The notes below the pieces were generated by a model. It made no database searches, was not told the origin of the DNA, and was given only the letters and a program-made list of their open reading frames with translations. The translations under genes were made by a program, and so were the position numbers. Source: Streptomyces sp. ASQP_92 (GTDB lineage Bacteria; Actinomycetota; Actinomycetes; Streptomycetales; Streptomycetaceae). From it: a stretch of DNA of 64,000 nucleotides. The stretch covers positions 41,563 to 105,562 of the forward strand of contig NZ_JAODUA010000020.1 of assembly GCF_025399895.1 (NCBI RefSeq). The letters run 5' to 3'. Shown piece by piece: positions 1-7,855 of the stretch (its first letter is position 1; each line of letters starts with the position of its first letter).

Positions 1-1
1 C

Positions 2-157
2 CGAAGACTCACCCACTCCGCCGCCGCCGCGGTCGCCGACCAGGCCGACGCAGCAACCGACTTCACCTCGGTGGTGGACGAGATCCTGCACCGGGCCGGC
101 GGGCCGTTGTGGGCCGGTTACAGCCGCGGCAAGCACGATCCGCCGAGCGGTAGCTGA
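2..157 (+). CDS. C-terminal end of an unidentified protein (5' end outside window)
   Basis: An open frame enters from the left edge and stops at TGA 155-157, giving the last 51 residues of a protein. The visible part is Ala-rich, then reads ATDFTSVVDEILHRAGGP and ends in a polar tail. Codon usage is typical of the organism (G/C at third positions). I do not recognise the family from this tail, and no start is in the window. It is co-directional with the small gene that starts 46 bp downstream. Confidence 0.5.
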   Translation, partial: RRLTHSAAAAVADQADAATDFTSVVDEILHRAGGPLWAGYSRGKHDPPSGS

Positions 158-203
158 GCGGTCCCGGCGTGCGGAGGGCCGGTGGCCGGGCCAGGGTGGA
201 AGC

Positions 204-425
204 ATGATCGAGCCGCCCATCGTCGTGCACCGGCCCCTCGGGCGCGGAGGCCGGCACGTCACCGCCCTCGGCCAGGACATCGGCGTGGCGTACTCCGACA
301 GGGACGTCGTCGAGTTCCTCCGCCAGTCGGGAATCGACGAGACCGATGCCGAAGCCATGGTCGACGGGGACTCCCCGGAGATCGAATGGCAGGGCGCCCC
401 CGCCCACCACTATGGGGCGGCCTGA
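204..425 (+). CDS. small hypothetical protein, 73 aa
   Basis: This is a soluble 73-residue protein beginning MIEPPIVVHRPLGRGGR, preceded by a purine-rich AGGGTGGA at about 193-200. It has no signal peptide or membrane segment. The C-terminal half (SDRDVVEFLRQSGIDETDAEAMVDGD) is acidic and predicted helical. Small Streptomyces orphans with this character are common, but I cannot assign a function. It lies between the truncated upstream gene and the convergent propeller protein, and its stop is about 50 bp from that gene's stop. It could be co-transcribed with the gene cut by the window edge. Confidence 0.55.
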   Translation: MIEPPIVVHRPLGRGGRHVTALGQDIGVAYSDRDVVEFLRQSGIDETDAEAMVDGDSPEIEWQGAPAHHYGAA

Positions 426-476
426 AATCCGGGCACGGCTTCGGCCCCGCTCCCCGCGACGGCGTCGCCCTCCCTC

Positions 477-2474
477 TCACGTCAACGGCGGCCCGCCGAT
501 CGGCGCCCAGGGGGACCAGTTGCCGCTCGGAGCCAGCTGGTAGCGGCCGCTCAGCGGGCCGTAGGGGGTTCCGGCGACGATCTCCGTACGGCCGTCGGCA
601 TTGGTGCCGAATCCGATGCCGGACGCGCCCGGCCCGAAGCCCTCCCATGCCGACCAGCCGGATCCGTTCTCCCAGCGGTGGGCCGTGCCGGTGCCCCGGG
701 AGGCGAAGACCTCCATCCTGCCGTCGGCGTTGCGACCCAGGTGGACCCGCGCGTTCGGCGGCCCACCGAACGCGTCCCACCCCGACCAGTCGCCCGAGGG
801 CCCGGACTGGACCCGGCGTGAGAGTCCGGTCGACCCGGCGGCCACCAGGTCGAGCGAGCCGTCGGGGCGCCTGTTGAGAGACAGGTGCTGGACGCCGCCC
901 ACGGTGCCGAACTCCTCGAAGGCCGGGGGCCAGCCACCGCTCGGCGTCTCCTGAAGGCGTCGGTACACCGTGTCGTGCGCGGCCGCGATCACCTCGATCC
1001 GGCCACTCGCGTCACGGCCGGTGGCGATCACCGAGTCCGCCGGGCCTCCGAACGGCGCCCAGCCCGCCCACGCGCCGCCGGGCGTGGTCTGCCAGCGGTG
1101 GTAGATGCCCTGGGGTCCGCTGGCGAAGAGTTCCCAGCGGCCGTCGGCGTTCTGTGTCACGGTCAGATCGTGTGCGGCGGTACCGAAGTTCTCCCAGCCC
1201 TGCCACACATTGGGCGCCGACTGCGCCCGGCGATCGAGCCGGCCCTCCCCGGCGGCGAACAGTTCGAGCCGCCCGTCGAGGTCACGCGCCGCGGACAGCA
1301 CCGCCGATTTCGGCCCCCCGAACGGATACCAGTCGGACCAGGACCCGTTGCCGACGGTCTGATAGCGCCCCCATACCTGGTCCGGCCCTCCGACGAACGC
1401 CTCCTGTCGCCCGTCGGCGCCGGACACGATCACCACCCGGTCCCCGGGGTCCGAAGCCGCTTCGACCGCGTACTGCCGACTGCCCCCCGAGAAGTCGAGC
1501 CCGGCCAGCCACACCCCGCGCCGGCCCCAGCCCGCCTGGCTGATCCACCACCGGCCCTCAGCCTGGATCACCTCGGCGGCGTGGCTGAATATGTGCCCGC
1601 AGAGCTGGTCGGCGGAGAAGTGGAACGGGTCGGAGGCGCAGAACACGTCCGTGCCGTCGTACCCGCCGCGCGGCCCGAGGAACAGATGCCACGTCCCGTC
1701 CGCGAACACCACGAACGGGGACTCGGTGTTGCCCGCGCCACGGCCGCTCGACGGGTCGGTGAACGCGACCGACCGCGCACTCCAGTGCACCAGGTCGGTG
1801 CTGGTGCGGTACGCCACGACGTGGTTGCCGCCGCCCGGTTCCGAGGTGGCGGTGTAGTACATGACCCACTGGGTTCCGATGCGCGCCACCATGGGGTCGC
1901 GCGCCTCGTAGCCGTCACGGAACAACGGGCCGCCCGGATGCCGGGCCCAGGTGTACAGATCGGTCGAAGTGGCCACGCTGATGGCCGAGTTGGCGGCGTC
2001 GGGTCCACCCCCCGCGTAGAACATGTAGTACGTGGACCCGTCCTTGATCACATGCGGCGCCCACAGGTGTGTCTCCCCGTACGCGGGGTCGGCGGACAGG
2101 GCCGGCGCCCGCTTCGTCCACGGCCCGTGCGGGCTCGGTGTGGTGGCGTGCGCGAAGGTGGTCTCGTCCTGGTCGTTCGAGGGCTCGGGGTGGGTGATGC
2201 CGAACAGGTGCCACAGGCCCGCGTCGTCCTGTACGAAGGTGTGGTCGTTGAGGTACCACGGCCCGGCCTCGCCGACGCTCGGGTCGTAGACCTGAACGAA
2301 CGGAGTGGCCCCCACCTGCCCGGCCCCCGGCTGCCCAGTTCCCGACTGCGCGGGTCTCGCCTCCCCCGCCCCCGCCCACGCCACGGCGAGCGCCCGCGTC
2401 GTCGCGCCCGGCGGGGCCGCGACCAACAGGAACAGGAGGGTGAGCACGACCCACAACGCTCTGGAACTACGCAC
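477..2474 (-). CDS. secreted GH43-like glycosidase with C-terminal seven-repeat PLL-type beta-propeller
   Basis: This 665-residue exported protein starts at GTG 2474. The ATG two bases upstream of it in another frame hits a stop at once, and the open frame further upstream has no signal sequence. Residues 1-34 form a signal peptide (basic RSSRALW, then a hydrophobic run). Residues ~58-330 resemble a GH43/GH32-type five-bladed propeller: acidic motifs occur at WYLNDHTF, EARDPMV and NTESPFVV, the places where the family keeps its Asp/Asp/Glu. The C-terminal ~330 residues hold seven repeats of the form DGR-E-F...GW..W..FGG, as in Photorhabdus PLL-like lectin propellers. I infer glycan binding plus glycan cleavage outside the cell. 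The exact substrate is unknown. Two neighbours upstream carry the same propeller. Confidence 0.8.
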   Translation of the reverse strand: MRSSRALWVVLTLLFLLVAAPPGATTRALAVAWAGAGEARPAQSGTGQPGAGQVGATPFVQVYDPSVGEAGPWYLNDHTFVQDDAGLWHLFGITHPEPSNDQDETTFAHATTPSPHGPWTKRAPALSADPAYGETHLWAPHVIKDGSTYYMFYAGGGPDAANSAISVATSTDLYTWARHPGGPLFRDGYEARDPMVARIGTQWVMYYTATSEPGGGNHVVAYRTSTDLVHWSARSVAFTDPSSGRGAGNTESPFVVFADGTWHLFLGPRGGYDGTDVFCASDPFHFSADQLCGHIFSHAAEVIQAEGRWWISQAGWGRRGVWLAGLDFSGGSRQYAVEAASDPGDRVVIVSGADGRQEAFVGGPDQVWGRYQTVGNGSWSDWYPFGGPKSAVLSAARDLDGRLELFAAGEGRLDRRAQSAPNVWQGWENFGTAAHDLTVTQNADGRWELFASGPQGIYHRWQTTPGGAWAGWAPFGGPADSVIATGRDASGRIEVIAAAHDTVYRRLQETPSGGWPPAFEEFGTVGGVQHLSLNRRPDGSLDLVAAGSTGLSRRVQSGPSGDWSGWDAFGGPPNARVHLGRNADGRMEVFASRGTGTAHRWENGSGWSAWEGFGPGASGIGFGTNADGRTEIVAGTPYGPLSGRYQLAPSGNWSPWAPIGGPPLT

Positions 2475-2507
2475 GATGCATCCGTTTCCGCTCGGGAGAC
2501 CGGGCAG

Positions 2508-2581
2508 GGGACTTCCGCGGCCTCGGTGGATCGGCGCGCCCCGTACCGGGGGCGCCGATCGCCCGTGTCCGCGGAAGTCCC
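2508..2581 (-). terminator. nested hairpin between the two propeller genes
   Basis: Outer arms GGGACTTCCGCGG (2508-2520) and CCGCGGAAGTCCC (2569-2581) are exact complements. Inside them GATCGGCGC (2529-2537) pairs with GCGCCGATC (2552-2560), extended by CCCC/GGGG. The structure starts 13 nt after the stop of the upstream gene (2594), so a terminator or mRNA 3' stabiliser for the operon 5841-2594 is the simplest reading. No U-tract is visible. Confidence 0.65.
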
Positions 2582-2593
2582 TTGTCGCGAGGG

Positions 2594-4297
2594 CTAGTTG
2601 ACGGCAGGCCCGGAGTCGTTGAGATAGACCCACTCGGACCATGTGGAGAACCCGGTCTGCCACCGGTGATAGACCCCGGCGTGACTGGTGCCGAACAGTT
2701 CGATACGGCCGTCGGCGTTGTTGCTCGCGCCGATCTCGGTGCCGCCGCCGCCGAAGTTCTCCCACGCCGAGTACGGCGCGTTCGGGCTGGTCTGCCAGGC
2801 GTGGCCGGCGCCGTCGGCGTTGATGGCGAACACCTCGACCCGGCCGTCGACCGAGCGTGAGGTCGTCAGTTCGGCGTTGACCATCCCGCCGGTGCCCGTC
2901 CACTCCGACCAGGCGGTGGGGCCGGTCTGCCAACGGTGGTACACGCCGGTGGAGTTGGAGGCGAACACCTCCAGGCGGCCGTCCTGGTTGTAGCTGACGG
3001 CGACGTCGTGCCCGCCGTCACCGAACTTGTCCCAGGCCGACCAGCCGCCGTTGACCTCGGTCTGCCACAGGTGCCCGAAGGTGCTGTCGGACAGCGCGAA
3101 GACCTCGAGGCGCCCGTCGGGAGCGTTCTCCATCGCGAGGCGTGCGGTGGTGGGAGCGCCTGCGATGCCCTTCCACTCGTCCCACCCGCCACTGGGCGCG
3201 GTCTGCCAACGGTGATACACACCAGTGGAGTTGGACGCGAACACCTCGATACGACCATCCGCGTTGTTACCCGCGGCCAGCCGATAACCACCCGTCCCGA
3301 AGTTCGCCCAGCCCGACCAACCCGCACTCGGACCCGTCTGCCACATGTGATCCAACGTGCTGTCCGACAACGCGAACAACTCCAGCCGGCCATCGGCATT
3401 CGACGCCACAGCCAACTGCGCGTTACGCGGCCCACCCTCGAACCGCCACGCCGACCACCCACCATTCACCTCGGTCTGCCACGAGTGATACACACCCTCA
3501 GCACCCGCCGCGAAACTCTCCAACCGACCATCCGCGGAACGCCCCGACACCACCCGACCCGAGGCATACGGGTGCTTGGTCTTGTTGCTCATGCCGGACC
3601 ACAGCGCGTTGGCGATGATCGTCGCGTCGTCCGCCTGAAGTGCGTACAGGCCGCGCAGGTCCTCCCTCGGCTGCTGGATGTGCCAGCACACCTCACCGAT
3701 CTCCACGTTGTTCCAGGAGCCGTTCGGGTACTGCTGTTCCATGTGGTCGAGGAAGGTGTTGGTGGCGTGGGCCGGGTTGAGGCGCTCCTCCCGGGTGCCC
3801 CACCAGTCCTGCTGCTGGAAGAGCCCGAGGCTGGTGTAGTCGACGGCCTGGGCGTAGTTGTTCATGCTGCTCTCGACGATGATCGTGGCGATGGCTATGG
3901 CGGCGGCCCTCTGGTTGAGTCCCCGGTCCTTCACCGCCTGCACCACCATGCGCGCGCAGGACATCTTGTAGGCGTCGAGATAGCCGGCCATCTTCGCGTG
4001 CAACTGCGGGTCGAGCTGGTCGGCCATGATGCCGTCGGTGGCCGAGGGCCCGGCCGGGTCACAGGGCACGGTGGGGATCGCGAACCCTTGCGGGCCGCCG
4101 AAGTAGTGCGAGACACCGGACCGGTCACTGCCCGGGGGCGGCACGGGCGGCGGTGTGGCGCCGGCGACGGAGGCGGTCAGCCCGATGATCGACACCCAGA
4201 TGCCGACCGCCAGGGCCAGTCTGCTGAGCATGCGACGTAAACCTCTTCTGGCCATGATGAGACTTTCTGATGTGGAGGGGAAGTGTGCGGAGTTCAT
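2594..4297 (-). CDS. secreted lysozyme/transglycosylase-like protein with seven-repeat PLL-type beta-propeller
   Basis: This 567-residue protein is translationally coupled: its ATG (4297) overlaps the stop of the upstream gene in ATGA. A later ATG at residue 15 (MARRGLRR) is also possible and would give the more normal signal peptide, with the hydrophobic core at ~26-46. Residues ~98-215 look like a lysozyme/SLT-type fold: a helix with TIIVESSMNNYA (candidate catalytic Glu142) followed by SLGLFQQ. Seven DGRLEVF-type propeller repeats fill residues ~245-560. The likely role is peptidoglycan cleavage with the propeller as a glycan-binding targeting domain; this is inferred from fold motifs. DNA for the first blades is nearly identical to the upstream gene (3127-3562 versus 4830-5265). 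Confidence 0.78.
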   Translation of the reverse strand: MNSAHFPSTSESLIMARRGLRRMLSRLALAVGIWVSIIGLTASVAGATPPPVPPPGSDRSGVSHYFGGPQGFAIPTVPCDPAGPSATDGIMADQLDPQLHAKMAGYLDAYKMSCARMVVQAVKDRGLNQRAAAIAIATIIVESSMNNYAQAVDYTSLGLFQQQDWWGTREERLNPAHATNTFLDHMEQQYPNGSWNNVEIGEVCWHIQQPREDLRGLYALQADDATIIANALWSGMSNKTKHPYASGRVVSGRSADGRLESFAAGAEGVYHSWQTEVNGGWSAWRFEGGPRNAQLAVASNADGRLELFALSDSTLDHMWQTGPSAGWSGWANFGTGGYRLAAGNNADGRIEVFASNSTGVYHRWQTAPSGGWDEWKGIAGAPTTARLAMENAPDGRLEVFALSDSTFGHLWQTEVNGGWSAWDKFGDGGHDVAVSYNQDGRLEVFASNSTGVYHRWQTGPTAWSEWTGTGGMVNAELTTSRSVDGRVEVFAINADGAGHAWQTSPNAPYSAWENFGGGGTEIGASNNADGRIELFGTSHAGVYHRWQTGFSTWSEWVYLNDSGPAVN

Positions 4298-5841
4298 CCG
4301 ATGCCGGGGCCCGCGGAATCACCCACCCAGCCCCATTGCGACCAACTGGCGAATCCGGTCTGCCACTTGTGGAAGACGCCGGTCTTGTTGGTCGCGAAGA
4401 CCTCGATGCGTCCGTCGACGTTGCGGCCCGTGCTGATCCCGGTACCGCCCTCGCCGAAGTTCGCCCAGGCCGAGTAGGGGGCGTTCGGGTCGGTCTGCCA
4501 GATGTGCGCCGCGGTGCTGCCGTTGATCGCGAACACCTCGACCCGGCCGTCGAGCGTGCGGTCCGAGGCCAGCTGCGCGTTGGCGGGGCCATCCGTCCCG
4601 ACCCATTCGGACCAGGTGGCGAAGCCGGTCTGCCAGCGGTGGAAGACGCCGGAGGAGTTGGAGGCGAAGACCTCCAGGCGGCCGTCGGTGTTGTGGTTGA
4701 CCGTCAGGTCATGACCTCCGTCTCCGAACTTGTCCCACGTCGACCAGCCGCCGTTGACCTCGGTCTGCCACAGGTGCCCGAAGACACTGTCCGAAAGGGC
4801 GAACACTTCCAGCCGTCCATCCGCCGACGTCTCCATCGCGAGGCGTGCGGTGGTGGGAGCGCCTGCGATGCCCTTCCACTCGTCCCAGCCGCCACTGGGC
4901 GCGGTCTGCCAACGGTGATACACACCAGTGGAGTTGGACGCGAACACCTCGATACGACCATCCGCGTTGTTACCCGCGGCCAGCCGATAACCACCCGTCC
5001 CGAAGTTCGCCCAGCCCGACCAACCCGCACTCGGACCCGTCTGCCACATGTGATCCAACGTGCTGTCCGACAACGCGAACAACTCCAGCCGGCCATCGGC
5101 ATTCGACGCCACAGCCAACTGCGCGTTACGCGGCCCACCCTCGAACCGCCACGCCGACCACCCACCATTCACCTCGGTCTGCCACGAGTGATACACACCC
5201 TCAGCACCCGCCGCGAAACTCTCCAACCGACCATCCGCGGAACGCCCCGACACCACCCGACCCGAAGCGTAGGGGTGCGGCCGTGCGGCTGATTCCTCGG
5301 TGATGTTGAGGTAACGCAGCGCCTGGTAGTCGCCGTTGGGGTGACCGTCGAGCGAGGCGTTGTTGATGTTCGCGCGGAAGTGCCCGGGCGGCTCGACTCC
5401 GCTGCTGCCCCCACCGAAGCTGTAGTACGAGAACCCGCCCTGGTCGTCCAGCCACTCGTGGAAGATCAGGACGTGGTCCCTGAAGGAGTTGAGGACGTCC
5501 CCCGGACGCAGCTCGTCGCGTCCGATCGGGCGCGAATAGCCGGGCAGGCCTTGCGTGTTCGGCGCCGCGTCGAGGTGCCAGGCCATGGAGACATACCCGG
5601 AGCAGTCGGTGCGGTAGTCGTAGTCGCCGCCAGGACCCGGCGCGGTTCCGTGCTGGTTGTACGAGGGCGCCTGGTCCACCCAGTACTGGGCGCGCCAGAT
5701 CACCTCGCTCCGGGTGATGGGGCCGCCGCGGTCGGAGGAGTCCGCCGCCTTCGCGCCGGCGGGCGTGGTCACACCCAGGGCGACCACGCCCGCCAGCAAC
5801 AGCAGGACCCATCTGCCGAGCACTGATCTCAAGGACGTCAT
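4294..5841 (-). CDS. secreted NlpC/P60-like cysteine hydrolase with seven-repeat PLL-type beta-propeller
   Basis: The gene encodes 515 residues from ATG 5841, with GGGGAGG nine bases upstream. Residues 1-30 are a signal peptide ending near PAGA-KA. Residues ~41-185 carry the hallmarks of an NlpC/P60/CHAP-like fold: YRTDCSGYVSMAW with candidate nucleophile Cys80 and DHVLIFHEW with candidate His123, plus LRPGDV before the His as in NlpC/P60 proteins. Residues ~195-515 form seven W-rich propeller blades with DGR(L/I/V)E(V/L)F signatures. It is the first gene of a two-gene operon, with a 4-bp overlap to the lysozyme-like gene. The role is inferred to be a glycan-targeted peptidase or amidase acting on cell walls. 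No substrate is evident from sequence. Confidence 0.78.
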   Translation of the reverse strand: MTSLRSVLGRWVLLLLAGVVALGVTTPAGAKAADSSDRGGPITRSEVIWRAQYWVDQAPSYNQHGTAPGPGGDYDYRTDCSGYVSMAWHLDAAPNTQGLPGYSRPIGRDELRPGDVLNSFRDHVLIFHEWLDDQGGFSYYSFGGGSSGVEPPGHFRANINNASLDGHPNGDYQALRYLNITEESAARPHPYASGRVVSGRSADGRLESFAAGAEGVYHSWQTEVNGGWSAWRFEGGPRNAQLAVASNADGRLELFALSDSTLDHMWQTGPSAGWSGWANFGTGGYRLAAGNNADGRIEVFASNSTGVYHRWQTAPSGGWDEWKGIAGAPTTARLAMETSADGRLEVFALSDSVFGHLWQTEVNGGWSTWDKFGDGGHDLTVNHNTDGRLEVFASNSSGVFHRWQTGFATWSEWVGTDGPANAQLASDRTLDGRVEVFAINGSTAAHIWQTDPNAPYSAWANFGEGGTGISTGRNVDGRIEVFATNKTGVFHKWQTGFASWSQWGWVGDSAGPGIG

Positions 5842-5901
5842 GTGAGCCTCCCCGCTCGTCGGCGACCGACGATAGAGACGCTCGATGAAATGGCGATGGA
5901 A

Positions 5902-5933
5902 TGGCCTGGCACTCCCTCAGGAGTGCCAGGCCA
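5902..5933 (-). terminator. perfect 14-bp hairpin, terminator of the DUF4235 operon
   Basis: TGGCCTGGCACTCC (5902-5915), loop CTCA, then the exact complement (5920-5933). It lies 91 bp beyond the DUF4235 stop (6024, minus strand) and 61 bp before the start of the NlpC-like gene, so it insulates the two minus-strand operons. It lacks a clean U-tract, as many Streptomyces terminators do. Confidence 0.7.
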
Positions 5934-6023
5934 CAGGGCGGGACCGGGCTTGCGATGTGCCGGTCACCCGGCTGCCCCGGGTGTCCGGCCGATCAACTGC
6001 GCACCTGCCGGCTCCCCTTGAGG

Positions 6024-6290
6024 TCAGCCCGGCCAGGTGCCGGTCACGCGGCGGGTCGCGGTGGCTCCGGCGCGGTCGACGGCGGCCCTGACACCGGCCA
6101 GGATCGCGCCTTCGAGGGCGGCGGCGAGCAGCACCGTCCGCCAGGTGCGATCCTCGTCGGTGGCGTCGGGTGAGTCCCCGTCGTCGTCGATCAGGCTCCA
6201 GGCCCGTTTGAAGAGCTGCTGGGCGAGGACGCCACTCAGGATGCCGAGTGTGAAACCGACCGGCTTGTAGGCGATCTTGACCGCGTTCAT
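6024..6290 (-). CDS. DUF4235 domain membrane protein, 88 aa
   Basis: This small protein reads NAVKIAYKPVGFTLGILSGVLAQQLFKRAW at its N-terminus, the usual opening of DUF4235 proteins. It has one hydrophobic segment at ~10-24 and a second at ~52-70 (VLLAAALEGAILAGVRAAV), separated by an acidic linker (DDDGDSPDATDED). An ATG at 6290 follows GGAGG. Its start overlaps the DUF3618 stop by 4 bp (ATGA), and it is the last gene of a three-gene operon of membrane-associated proteins. The function of DUF4235 is not established. The grouping with a holin-like protein and DUF3618 is common in Streptomyces and suggests an envelope or stress role. Confidence 0.85.
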   Translation of the reverse strand: MNAVKIAYKPVGFTLGILSGVLAQQLFKRAWSLIDDDGDSPDATDEDRTWRTVLLAAALEGAILAGVRAAVDRAGATATRRVTGTWPG

Positions 6291-6733
6291 CGGCGCCTCC
6301 GGTCGCGGCGGCGCAGCAGCAGCCAGGCGCCGGTCGCGCCCGCCACGGCGAACAGCACCGTCGAGTGTTCCCGGGCCGAGCGGGCGCCTCGGGCGACCCT
6401 GTCGCGCACCGGGTCGGGCGCCTTGTCCCGCCAGAGCCGTCCGGCCGAGGCGGACAACTGCTCACCGGCGGCCGCGGCCCGCTCCTTGACGGGTGCGGGG
6501 AGTTTTTCCTGGACTACCTGCGCCGCGGCTTTGACCTCGTCGGACAGGACGGCGACCCGGGTACCGACCTGTTCCTTGAGTTCCGTCGCCCGTTCGTGGG
6601 CCCGTGCCTTGACGTCGGCCTTGGCGGCCAACGCCTCGACGGTCTTGCCGAGTTCATGGCGGGCCTCGTCGACCTCGTGCCCGAGCTCCTCGCGGGTGGG
6701 GGACTTGGGGTCCTCGTGTGGGGACTGGGTCAT
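6287..6733 (-). CDS. DUF3618-type protein with one membrane anchor
   Basis: The protein has 148 residues: SPTREELGHEVDEARHELGKTVEALAAKADVKARA near the N-terminus matches DUF3618, followed by a long charged helix with coiled-coil character (~40-105) and a single C-terminal membrane helix (~120-140, VLFAVAGATGAWLLL) ending in a poly-Arg tail. The ATG at 6733 overlaps the stop of the holin-like gene by 4 bp, so translation is coupled on both sides. The arrangement is that of a membrane-tethered helical rod facing the cytoplasm. No catalytic motif is visible. Its role is unknown. Confidence 0.82.
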   Translation of the reverse strand: MTQSPHEDPKSPTREELGHEVDEARHELGKTVEALAAKADVKARAHERATELKEQVGTRVAVLSDEVKAAAQVVQEKLPAPVKERAAAAGEQLSASAGRLWRDKAPDPVRDRVARGARSAREHSTVLFAVAGATGAWLLLRRRDRRRR

Positions 6734-7149
6734 CGCCGTGCACTCTCCTTGATCTCCGCCACATCGGTCTTGACGCTTTCGACGGTCTGCTGAGGCGTGG
6801 GCCGGCCGCCTCGGCTGACCTCCTTCTTGCCGCTGAGGGCGAGGAGCGCGGTGATCAGCCCCAGCAGGGCGGTCACGATCAGCGCCGCGCTCCACGCCGG
6901 GAGGGGGACGGCGAGGGCGCAGATGGCCGTGATGACCAGCGCCTGCAAGGTGAGGAAGCCGGTCAGTCCGGCTCCGCCGAACAGGCCGCCGCCCTTGCCG
7001 TACCGCTTGCCCTTCTCCTTCAACTCGGCCTGGGCCAGCCGCATTTCGGCCCGTACCAGCTCGGTGAGCTGATGCGAGGCGCGCTGGACGAGTTCATTGA
7101 CCGGCTCGGACGGGCCGTCCGTGCCGTGCCGGGGCGGTGGGGTGGTCAT
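6730..7149 (-). CDS. phage-holin-family (DUF1469-like) membrane protein
   Basis: The gene encodes 139 residues from ATG 7149, with AGGAGG eight bases upstream. An amphipathic helix (VNELVQRASHQLTELVRAEMRLAQAELKEKGKRYG) precedes two membrane segments, LTGFLTLQALVITAICALAVPLP and AALIVTALLGLITALLALSG. This is the typical layout of the actinobacterial holin-superfamily/DUF1469 group, which are host proteins, not phage lysis genes; there are no phage genes nearby. It is the first gene of the operon to 6024. A SigB-like promoter motif lies at 7190-7214 in the correct orientation. Confidence 0.85.
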   Translation of the reverse strand: MTTPPPRHGTDGPSEPVNELVQRASHQLTELVRAEMRLAQAELKEKGKRYGKGGGLFGGAGLTGFLTLQALVITAICALAVPLPAWSAALIVTALLGLITALLALSGKKEVSRGGRPTPQQTVESVKTDVAEIKESARR

Positions 7150-7189
7150 GGTGGGTCGCCTCCTGGTTACTCTGCCCTGCGTCGCGCGA

Positions 7190-7214
7190 GTACCCGCATG
7201 CGGCCGGGCCATCC
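7190..7214 (-). promoter_or_regulatory. SigB-like promoter of the holin/DUF3618/DUF4235 operon
   Basis: On the minus strand the sequence is GGAT, 15 bases, GGGTAC. This fits the Streptomyces SigB-family consensus GNNT-N14-16-GGGTAY. The -10 element ends 41 bp upstream of the ATG at 7149. A matching element for the divergent gene lies at 7273-7297. Confidence 0.55.
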
Positions 7215-7272
7215 CGGCCGCGTACAACAAGCCACTCCCCGGCCGGAGGCGAGTCGGGCGGAGCCGTTGGGT

Positions 7273-7297
7273 GTGTACGGGTGCGTGACTCGGGTAC
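7273..7297 (+). promoter_or_regulatory. SigB-like promoter of the SRPBCC gene
   Basis: GTGT, 15 bases, GGGTAC, again fitting GNNT-N14-16-GGGTAY, 45 bp upstream of the ATG at 7342. It faces away from the other SigB-like element, so both divergent transcripts may respond to a general stress sigma factor. Confidence 0.55.
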
Positions 7298-7341
7298 GCG
7301 GGTCGGCACCGCAGCCGAACACGTCGAAAGGAAGCGCAACC

Positions 7342-7791
7342 ATGTCGAAGGTAGAGGAATCCGTTGAGGTCGCCGTCCCCGTCGGCGTCGCGTACAACCA
7401 GTGGACGCAGTTCGAGGAGTTCCCGCAGTTCATGGGCGGTGTGGAACGCATCGAGCAGCGGACCCCGACCCTGACCCACTGGGTGACCAAGGTCGACGGT
7501 GTGTCCCGGGAGTTCGACGCCGAGATCGTCGAGCAGATCCCGGACGAGCGGGTGGCGTGGACCTCGGTGGGTGGCGATGTGCGACAGGCGGGGGTGGTGA
7601 CCTTCCACCGCCTGGACGACGGCCACACCAAGGTGATGTTGCAGCTCGAGCACGAGCCCCACGGAGTGGTCGAGAACGCGGGCGAGAAGCTGGGTCTGGT
7701 CAAGCACCAGGTCACCCAGGACCTGAAGCGGTTCAAGACGTTCATCGAGAGCCGGGGCACGGAGACGGGTGCCTGGCGCGGCCAGGTGTGA
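7342..7791 (+). CDS. SRPBCC (polyketide cyclase/dehydrase-type) protein
   Basis: The product has 149 residues beginning SKVEESVEVAVPVGVAYNQWTQFEEFPQFM, the standard opening of cyclase/dehydrase-type START-fold proteins in which a helix packs under a beta-sheet to form a hydrophobic pocket. The rest keeps the pattern (WVTKVDGVSREFDAEI, RVAWTSVGG, GVVTFHRLD, KVMLQLEHEP). It has no signal peptide. GGAAG lies nine bases before the ATG at 7342. The short acidic/polar C-terminal extension (ESRGTETGAWRGQV) is common in the Streptomyces stress-associated members. The ligand is unknown. The divergent promoter pair suggests joint induction with the holin-like operon. Confidence 0.85.
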   Translation: MSKVEESVEVAVPVGVAYNQWTQFEEFPQFMGGVERIEQRTPTLTHWVTKVDGVSREFDAEIVEQIPDERVAWTSVGGDVRQAGVVTFHRLDDGHTKVMLQLEHEPHGVVENAGEKLGLVKHQVTQDLKRFKTFIESRGTETGAWRGQV

Positions 7792-7801
7792 CGCGATGGC
7801 G

Positions 7802-7839
7802 CGGGGTGGGAGCCGGCGGCCCGGCCGCGTCCCACCCCG
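7802..7839. terminator. bidirectional hairpin terminator
   Basis: CGGGGTGGGA (7802-7811) and TCCCACCCCG (7830-7839) are exact complements, with an inner GCCGG/CCGGC stem. It sits exactly between the stops of two convergent genes (7791 and 7856) and can serve both. Confidence 0.75.
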
Positions 7840-7855
7840 TCGGCCGTGGGCTGCC

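Noticed and set aside
3127..5265. Repeat array suggestive of CRISPR or a mobile element
   Set aside because: The repeats are in-frame propeller blades in coding sequence; there are no spacers, terminal inverted repeats or transposase.
6730..7149. Holin-like gene as a sign of prophage
   Set aside because: No other phage genes are present; this DUF1469-type group is a normal chromosomal family.
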